A stretch of DNA of 64,000 bases, from assembly GCA_948567375.1 (NCBI GenBank), contig OX419762.1:30520608-30584607 (forward strand). Direction: 5' to 3'. The stretch is from Lunularia cruciata. Its lineage: Eukaryota; Streptophyta; Marchantiopsida; Lunulariales; Lunulariaceae. Below the pieces are notes generated by a model. It was not told the DNA's origin. It worked only from the letters and a program-made list of their open reading frames with translations, and made no database searches. The position numbers and the translations under genes are program-made. This document shows positions 57,701-64,000 of this stretch, piece after piece. How positions within the stretch are numbered: position 1 is the stretch's first letter; each line of letters begins with the position of its first letter.

Positions 57701-59056
57701 CTTTTCATGATGGTATTTTATGGATCTCGGATGATATGGACATTAGAACAAGCATCCTAGCAGAATATCATGATTTTGCTATTATAGGTCATGTTGGCAT
57801 AGACAAGACTTTGGATGCAGCCAAACCCCATTACTATTGGCCCAAGATGAACAAAAATATGATGGAGTATGTTCAAAGCTTCCTACTCTGTCAATAGAAT
57901 AAAGCTTCTAATCAAGCTCTCATGGGACTCCTTCAACTCCTTCCTACTCCTACTCAACATTGGGAATAAGAAAGCATAGATCTAGTTTGTGAATTGCCCA
58001 AGACCACTCAAGGTTTGACTCCATCGTAGTCTTTGCTGACTACCTTAGCAAAATGATTCATGTGCATCCTACCACCAAGGACATGACTGCTCTATAATTA
58101 GCTCAATTGTATTTAGATGTAATCTTTTCTCACCATGGGCTATCTTGATTACTCGTCATTGATAGAAGAACTCAATTCACTAGTTTGTTTTAAAGAACAC
58201 TCTTTAGTTTCTTCAAAACCAAATTTGCCATGTCTTACCATCCACAGAACAATGCAAAAATAGAGCATGCTAATTGCATTATTGAAAACATGCTCTGGAG
58301 CTTCACCCTAGAGGAGCAAGAAAGGTAGGACACCTTACATCCATTGGTGGAATTTGCATACAATAATATAGTGGATGCATCCACATAGGTCACACTATTC
58401 TTCCTCATGTATAGAAACATCCTTTCATACCTTTGAGCTTGATGAAGACCCACTCGATGGATACTAAGGTAGATGTCATCAACACTTTTATTTCTAAAAT
58501 CCAATAAGGAGTAGAGAATGCCAAAAATAGGTTGTAGATCATCCAAAATTGACAAAAATTGTATGTAGATGCACATCACCAACACATGGAGTTCAATGTT
58601 GGGAATCAAGCTAGCTATTAATAATTAACCTCATGTAAGTGGGCCCCCACATGCTTCAACCTCATTTTGTTGAGCCTTTTTCCATCCTTTGTTGAATCAA
58701 AGCAATGACCTATCACCTTGAGCTACCACCACACATGAAGATCTATCCAATATTCCATGTTTCCTTACTACATAGATATGCACCTCAACCACTCCATTTT
58801 TCTTCCATACAAGAAATTTAACCATGTCCAACACTCATTGATGACACAAAGGAATATGAAGTCAAACTTATTCTCTAGAAATGCATTCATGGTACTTGCC
58901 ATCTGCGTGTGGAATATCTTGTACATTGGAAAGGGTACTCACTGTATGAGGCAACAAGGGAGCCAACAACCAACTTGACCAAAACACCAATGTTAGTGAA
59001 ATTTTTTGAGTAACAACTTTGCAATGAGTATGTTGCGTCTTAAAAAGAGAGAGGTT
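54743..59056 (+). pseudogene. Element D gag (rest) and pol
   Basis: Gag core at about 54,960-55,420. Zinc knuckle remnant near 55,510 (ttgttattacaattgcgg). Protease with LIDLGATRTSC (55,815-55,850). RT about 56,230-57,070, including YLVIQFGLTNTPTTYINLM and [10 protein letters not shown]. RNase H about 57,080-57,470. Integrase zinc module (57,730-57,895) and core (57,960-58,420). Chromodomain to about 59,000. More stops than in element A. Confidence 0.8.
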
Positions 59057-59276
59057 TGTAATACCAATAGCTAGATATATTATCTAGAGGTGAAATTGAC
59101 TTGGTAACATTTGGAAGGATACTAGGTATAATGGACTAAGTAGATTAGATAGAGGTATCACCAATAGAGTACTTCTATTAGTAGGGTAGGAGTTCAGAAT
59201 AGCTTGAAAACTTTAGAGTCAATTTTGGAGGTCTAAATGGATGAATTAAGCCTCAAAATTGTGTAGATTCTACTCC
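59057..59276 (+). repeat. Truncated 3' LTR of element D
   Basis: Begins tgtaataccaatagctag after a purine run (aaaaagagagaggt) and stops near gtgtagattctactcct, about one third into the LTR. CE integrase sequence follows directly. Confidence 0.8.
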
Positions 59277-60374
59277 TGCATCTAATCTAGTTTGTGAATT
59301 GCCCAAGACCACCTCTAAGTCTGACTCCATCATAGTCTTTGTCAACCAAATTAACAAAATGATTCATATGCACCCTACCACCAAGGATGTGATTGCTCTA
59401 CAATTAGCGCAATTATACTTAGATGCAATCTTTTCTCAACATGGGCTATCTCAAGTGCTCATCACCAATAGAGGCACTCAATTCATTAGTTTGTTTTGGA
59501 GAACACTCTTTGGTTTCTTTAAAAAGAAATTTGGCCATGTCTATAGCTTACAGTCCAAAGATTGATGGACAAATAGAGTAGGCTAATTGCATTATTGAAG
59601 ATATGCTCTAAGGATTCATCTTAGATGAGCAAGAGAGGTAGGACACCTTACTTCCATTGGTAGAATTTGCTTACAACAATTTTAGTGAATGCATCCACAT
59701 AGGTTATACCATTCTTCCTCATGTATGAGGAACATCTTTTGACACCTTCAAGCTTGATGAAGATCCACCTAATGGTTACCAAGGTTGACATTGTCAACAC
59801 TTTTCTTTCTAAAATCCAATAAGGTATGGAAAACACCAAGTACAAGTTGTTGATTGCCCAAAATCAATAAAAAATAGTATGTAGATGCACATTGCCGGCC
59901 CATGGAGTTCAAAGTTGGGGATCAAGTTTGGCTATTAATAACTAACCTCACATTAGTTGGCCCTTGTAAGCTCTGACCTTGTTTTATTGGGCCTTTTCTC
60001 ATCCTTTGTCAAATTGGCATAGTGGTCTATCACCTCAAGCTACGGTCACACATGAAGATCCATCAAGTGTTCCATGTTTCCTTACTATGCAGATATGCAT
60101 CCTAACCACCCCATTTTCCTCCCTATGTGAACTTCACCCTTGTCCAACACTCATTGGTGGCACAAAGGAATATGAACTATGAAACACATTCTCTAAAAAT
60201 GCATCCGTGGTACTCACCATCTACATGTAGAAAATCTTATACAATGGAAGGGCATCCACTATATGATGCAACATGGGAGCCATCAGCCAACTTGATCCAT
60301 GCACCAGTGGTAGTGAAATCTTTTGAGCTATAGCTTTGTAAAAGAGAACATTGCATCTTAACAACAGGGAGGTT
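59277..60374 (+). pseudogene. Element CE integrase end and chromodomain
   Basis: Begins inside the integrase core (NLVCELPKTTSKSDSIIVFV equivalent). It contains HPTTKDVIALQLAQLYLDAI and LITNRGTQF, then degraded GPF and chromodomain sequence (60,150-60,330). A purine tract aacaacagggagg precedes the 3' LTR. Confidence 0.75.
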
Positions 60375-60964
60375 TTTAATACCAATAGCTAGACATATTA
60401 TCTAGAGGTGAAAATTGGTTTAGTAATATTTGGAAATATATTATATATGATGGACTAAGTGGATCAGATAGAGGTTTCACCAAAAGAGAGTACTTTCACT
60501 AATAAAGCAAGAGACAAAAATAGTCTCAAAACTTCAAAGCTAATTTTAGAGGCCCAAATGGATGAATTATGCCTTGAAAATGGGCTAATTTCTCCCCAAA
60601 GAAGAAAAGGTTGGCCTTTCCTCTCCCCTATTTTTCCCATCAAGATTTTTCCAATGTTACCTCATCCATGCAATTTTGAGATTCCTATAAAAATATTCCC
60701 TAAAGATTCTTAAAATTGGTTGACCAACCAAATATGATAAGAACCAACATGTCACCAATATAGGCAACTAATATAAGGATGGAACTAGTTGATAGATCAT
60801 CAATCCATGTATCTGATCCAAGGATGAAGCTTCCTTTGAAGGAATCCTCTTTGCTTTTCAATAAAAACAAGGTGCTTCTTTGAGGCATTAGAGTATTGAG
60901 TGTGAAGCTTTGTGTTTCTTCTCCTATGTTCTCTTGGAAGTTCTCTTATCCTCAAAACATTACA
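60375..60964 (+). repeat. 3' LTR of element CE
   Basis: A 590-bp family A LTR from tttaataccaatag (mutated tgtaatacc) to aaacattaca. It is followed by TCTAC and the rest of the H LTR. Confidence 0.82.
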
Positions 60965-61225
60965 TCTACTTGGCATGAAAGCTAAGCTAGTTGAGAAGCT
61001 TCTTAAGAAGCTTCTTTCTAGAAGCCACCTACTTGGCATAAAAGCTAAGCTAACTATGATGCTTCCCAAGAAGTTTCCTCTTAGAAGTCACTTAGTTGGC
61101 ATACATATTATTTGATACTTGAAATGTACTAAGAAGCTTCATAGATGCTTCTAGACTAAAATTCATGGCTAATTTGGCCTATTTTCTACCTTGAAAAACT
61201 CACATGCTAACTCCATATTATTACA
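60965..61225 (-). repeat. Right part of the 5' LTR of element H
   Basis: Continues from 32111 after removal of CE, with cttggcatgaaagctaagc and repeated aagaagcttc, and ends ctccatattattaca, the reverse complement of the family B LTR start with one change. It is followed by AGCCA, the target duplication partner of GGCCA at 23509-23513. Confidence 0.78.
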
Positions 61226-62074
61226 AGCCAACATTCCAAGAAGAGTATACCACTAGGGTCCAAACAACAACCAAGTAGATTTTAGAGTTTCCATAGCTCC
61301 ACATCCTATCTCTAGAGCATTATCATCTCCATCATGCTTGGTGTTAGGTCAAGTAAGATGTGCAACCCAAACAAACTCACCCTCCTAACTAACACTCTTC
61401 TTCTTTGATGTTATACCAAACCTACAGACCATACATCTACCCATCACCAAGGGCCTTCCTTTGTTCCTCCATGATTATCAACTAGATGAGGAGTTATAGC
61501 TATTAGAGTCTTGCTTTGCCCATGCTCTACTTCACTCTTTGTTATTCTCAACAAGTGGGCCACCAAGGCCAATGTTCAAGCACTTATAGGATATCCCCTC
61601 CTTAAATGCTCTAGATTTGGGTTTTCCTCCTCTCTTTGCTTTTTATTAGCATATTGCTTCCGGTCATGTGATCCTTGGAACAACTTGTTTGTTTGGAGCA
61701 TCTTGTTTCCTTGCTCTTGCAAAGTATACCTCAAGAGTATGCTCCATTGCCATTGGTGATGATTTTTGCATCTAATATCTTGCACTTTTTTCTTACAACT
61801 ATAGAAATCTTTTTATTCCTTGTTGTCTCCTCATCAATTTTTTGTGGCTACTCCAAGAGGTTGTGAGATGGTGATTGTGGCCATTTAAGCATCCTTGGAC
61901 ATTCATCCAAATTGGGTGGTGGTCCAATTTGATGTCTCCAATGCCTTCAATACCATCTCTTGTCTAGTATTATTTTGTGCTCTTTGCTCAAATGGCAACC
62001 ATATCCTCTCCTTGATCTCATTTGTCTATGCTTTCTATGGGATTGAGACACCTTTATTGTACAATCAACATACT
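61226..62074 (+). mobile_element. LINE L2, second segment with RT motif A
   Basis: Continues from 23513. It contains an RT motif A region reading HPNWVVVQFDVSNAFNTIS and then a FVYAFYGIETPLLYNQH segment (61,895-62,070). The upstream words (gctttgccc, tactcaacaagtgggcc) match L1 on the minus strand near 18,000. It is interrupted at 62074 by a solo LTR. Confidence 0.65.
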
Positions 62075-62664
62075 TGTACTACCAATAACCAGATATATTA
62101 TCTAGAGGTGAAAATTGGCTTGGTAATATTTGGAAGGATGTTATATATGATGTACTAAGTAGATCAAATAAAATATATCACCAAAGGAATATTTTTATTA
62201 ATAGAGTAGGAGTCAAAATTGGCATAAAAACTTTAGAGCTAATTTTGGAGGCTTAAATAGATGAATTAAGCCTACAAATGTATAGATTTCCTCCCAAAAA
62301 AACTAAGAGGGCTAGCCTTCCCTCCCCCTTGTTTGTCTTGTTGAGAGCTTTCCAATGGTACCTCATACATGCAATTCTAAGATTCTTATAGGAAGATTCC
62401 TTCCAATCAAAGCTTGTTTGACTAACCAGATAAGACTAGAACCAACATGTCACCCATGCATGAAACTAATCTAAGGGTAGAGCTTGCTGACATGTCATCA
62501 ATCCATGTATCCAATCCAAGGGTGTAGCTTCCTTTTAGAGAATCCCCTTTGCTATAGAATAAAGACAAGGTGCTCTTTTAGGGCATTAGAATTTTAAGTG
62601 TGAAGCTTTTTGTTTCTTCTTTTGGGTTTCTCTATGGAGGTTCTCCTATCCTTAAAATATTACA
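62075..62664 (+). repeat. Solo LTR of family A inside LINE L2
   Basis: A 590-bp LTR from tgtactaccaataacc to aaatattaca with no internal sequence. It is flanked by ATACT (62070-62074) and ATACC (62665-62669), a target duplication with one transition. The LINE reading continues directly: the left side ends near a YNQHTCTT sequence and the right side starts TTREFSQL, matching SHHTTTREFT in L1. Confidence 0.85.
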
Positions 62665-64000
62665 ATACCATTACAAGAGAGTTCTCACAATTGATATTAG
62701 CAAACAACACATAATAAGGAGATCCCTTGGGGGCCTTGCTTTGCCATAGTGCACAAAATTACTCCTTGATATGTGATAATAACTTTTCCATCTTGTCTTT
62801 TCCCTTCTATCTTAGATGATACTCATATTGTGTGCCCTTTGAGAGATGTTGTTAAGGCAATATTTTCTTTCACACACAACTTTGAGGCCTTGGGTGTACA
62901 AATCCAGACTCATAAATGCAAGGTCTAGAGTCCACATACGGCCCTCACTCCCTTTGATTCCCACCATAATTCCAATTCCTCATAGGTGAGTTGAGAGTTT
63001 TGGGCTCCTCTATGGGACAAGAGGATTTTTTTAGTTTTTTTATTCTAACATCTTAGTATAGGCCACAATCCATGCTTACCTCCTCCGTTGGTTAGGGAAT
63101 ACCTAGGTGGCCTATACCATTCTTACTAGGTGTTATCTCCATAAGGCTCATATTTGGCATGGACTTTCTCATCTATAGAGACATTATTGCTACATTTGTG
63201 TCTGTTTGATAGTACTATTTGCCATACTTTCTCCACTCTATTAGGGTCATGAATGCTCCTACAACTATTAGATGAGTGGTGTAGGTAGGAAATAGCTCTC
63301 CTTATGATCATGGGCAGATGTAGCATTGTAGGGCAAGATGCCATAACACATGCAATATTACTAGAAGCATGGGTTCTAATGGTCCTTCATTTAGTAGAAA
63401 AGTTCTTACATGAAGGTGGTTCTTTCCTATTGTGACCTATCACAAAAATGGATTTAGGCACTTACATCTTCTAAGCATTTCTTTGCTTGGCCTGCAACTT
63501 ATTGTTAAGCTTGACATGCACATCACTCCTTGAGTTTGTTGACTTTGTCTCTCTAGACTCCAACAAACTCCATGTAGATCTTAATGAGCATATGCATACT
63601 CACACACGTCTTAATATCCTCATTGATGTGCCTCTACCCAATAGAGCTAGGATTCTATCTTGTGATGGGAAAGGCTATGAAGCTTGGTTCTAAGCCTCTT
63701 CCTTGATTGATGACTTTTAGTTTACTTTTAAGGAGTTTACAACAACACTCAGACCAAGGTTAGGTCCCCCATATCCAACTCTCATAGGGCTTTTGGATCA
63801 ATGTGCATATGGTGCCCTTTATGATATATAAGGGATACATTTTTATGGTGTGCATAAAGAAGAGAGCCCATTAGAATCCATGATGCAATTTGTGATATAG
63901 TGGCTCAAATCTTATGTGCTACATGGGCCCAAGTTCAGATTGAGTGATGGTTGGACCTACCAAGACAACCTACCCATTAGGTGTAAGTGGATATTATTAC
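62665..64000 (+). mobile_element. LINE L2, third segment, runs off the window
   Basis: Begins with TTREFSQLILANNT, then a GDPLGGL motif, then the catalytic box as ILDDTHIV (near 62,810) and LGVQIQTHKC. The following segment is collinear with L1 16,650-15,700, including a MHTHTRLNI region and, near 63,870, RIHDAICDIVAQIL. Stops occur throughout. The C-terminal domain seen in L1 is expected just beyond the right edge. Confidence 0.65.

Larger units (their letters stand above)
48909..59276 (+). mobile_element. Element D: family A gypsy element with truncated 3' LTR
   Basis: The 5' LTR (48909-49513) is followed by a PBS (tggtatcaaagcc) and leader, so it starts an element and is not the end of CE. 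Gag begins near 50,118, is broken by B2 (50291-54742), resumes at 54743, and leads to protease, RT, RNase H, integrase and chromodomain. The 3' LTR starts at 59057 and breaks off after about 220 bp at 59276, where integrase sequence of CE begins. A deletion therefore removed the rest of the LTR and the intervening RT of CE. Many stops are present. Confidence 0.78.
32112..60964 (+). mobile_element. Element CE: family A gypsy element, host of further insertions
   Basis: A plus-strand family A element bounded by its 5' LTR (32112-32695) and 3' LTR (60375-60964). Its own sequence is leader 32696-33004 and 34921-about 35240, gag to about 36400, protease 36400-36501 and 48803-48908, and the integrase end 59277-60374. 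It was interrupted by a solo LTR (33005-34920), B1 with A inside (36502-48802) and D with B2 inside (48909-59276). RT and RNase H are missing between the protease and integrase fragments, so a deletion accompanied or followed the arrival of D. The end-to-end target duplication with the flanking H LTR shows that the two outer LTRs belong to one insertion. Confidence 0.72.
23514..61225 (-). mobile_element. Element H: family B gypsy element holding the whole nest
   Basis: The outermost LTR element, on the minus strand. Its 3' LTR is 23514-23929, pol remains at 23930-24367 and 30762-about 31985, and its 5' LTR is split into about 31986-32111 and 60965-61225. It is flanked by GGCCA (23509-23513) and AGCCA (61226-61230), a 5-bp target duplication with one transition. 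It holds G in pol and CE in the 5' LTR. Its own gag, protease and RT are missing: RNase H sequence near 31,930-31,980 is followed almost at once by LTR sequence, so an internal deletion occurred. Its own sequence is only about 2.5 kb of the 37.7-kb span. Confidence 0.8.

Overview
The window reads as nuclear DNA of a green land plant, most likely a seed-free one (moss, liverwort, lycophyte or fern). The pointers are a plastid-type DUF1997 gene with short introns, a plant ARL5-type small GTPase, chromodomain Ty3/gypsy elements primed by initiator tRNA-Met, and a LINE-type reverse transcriptase. The species cannot be fixed from the sequence.

Layout. (1) 1-15,000 is a gene island with no recognisable transposon: a six-exon DUF1997 gene (+, 2018-4304), a possible small two-exon gene (+, 5394-5935), an intronless ARL5-like GTPase (-, 6884-7438) with a decayed copy of its own tail behind it (6598-6800), a previously unrecognised five-exon gene of 294 codons (-, 11487-13413), and a weaker two-exon candidate (-, 14044-14528). 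(2) 15,400-64,000 is a transposon island. A LINE on the minus strand (L1, about 15,430-18,730) carries a solo LTR inside its RT domain. After a featureless AT-rich stretch, a second LINE of the same family (L2, plus strand) starts near 22,250 and runs off the right end. L2 is split by one 37.7-kb nest of Ty3/gypsy chromoviruses (23,514-61,225) and by a solo LTR (62,075-62,664).

Two gypsy families build the nest. Family A has LTRs of about 590-740 bp beginning TGTAATACC; family B has LTRs of about 400-450 bp beginning TGTAACAATATGG. Insertion order, read from target-site duplications and interrupted homology: H (family B, minus) entered L2; G (family A, minus) entered the pol of H; CE (family A, plus, 32,112-60,964) entered the 5' LTR of H. 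CE then received a 1,916-bp unrelated solo LTR in its leader, B1 (family B) in its protease and D (family A) further along the protease. A (family A, the best preserved) entered B1, and B2 (family B) entered D. Divergence of paired LTRs agrees with this order: by eye about 2% in A and about 4% in its host B1.

The most notable points are arrays of heat-shock-element modules just upstream of a TATA box in family B LTRs, two short conserved ORFs ahead of gag in family A, an Asp-Pro-Gly protease signature in family A, a 3 x 20-residue repeat between protease and RT in family B, and the unrecognised gene at 11.5-13.4 kb. No rRNA, tRNA, CRISPR or plasmid feature was found. All transposon coding regions carry stops or frameshifts, mostly of a type expected from deamination of methylated cytosine.
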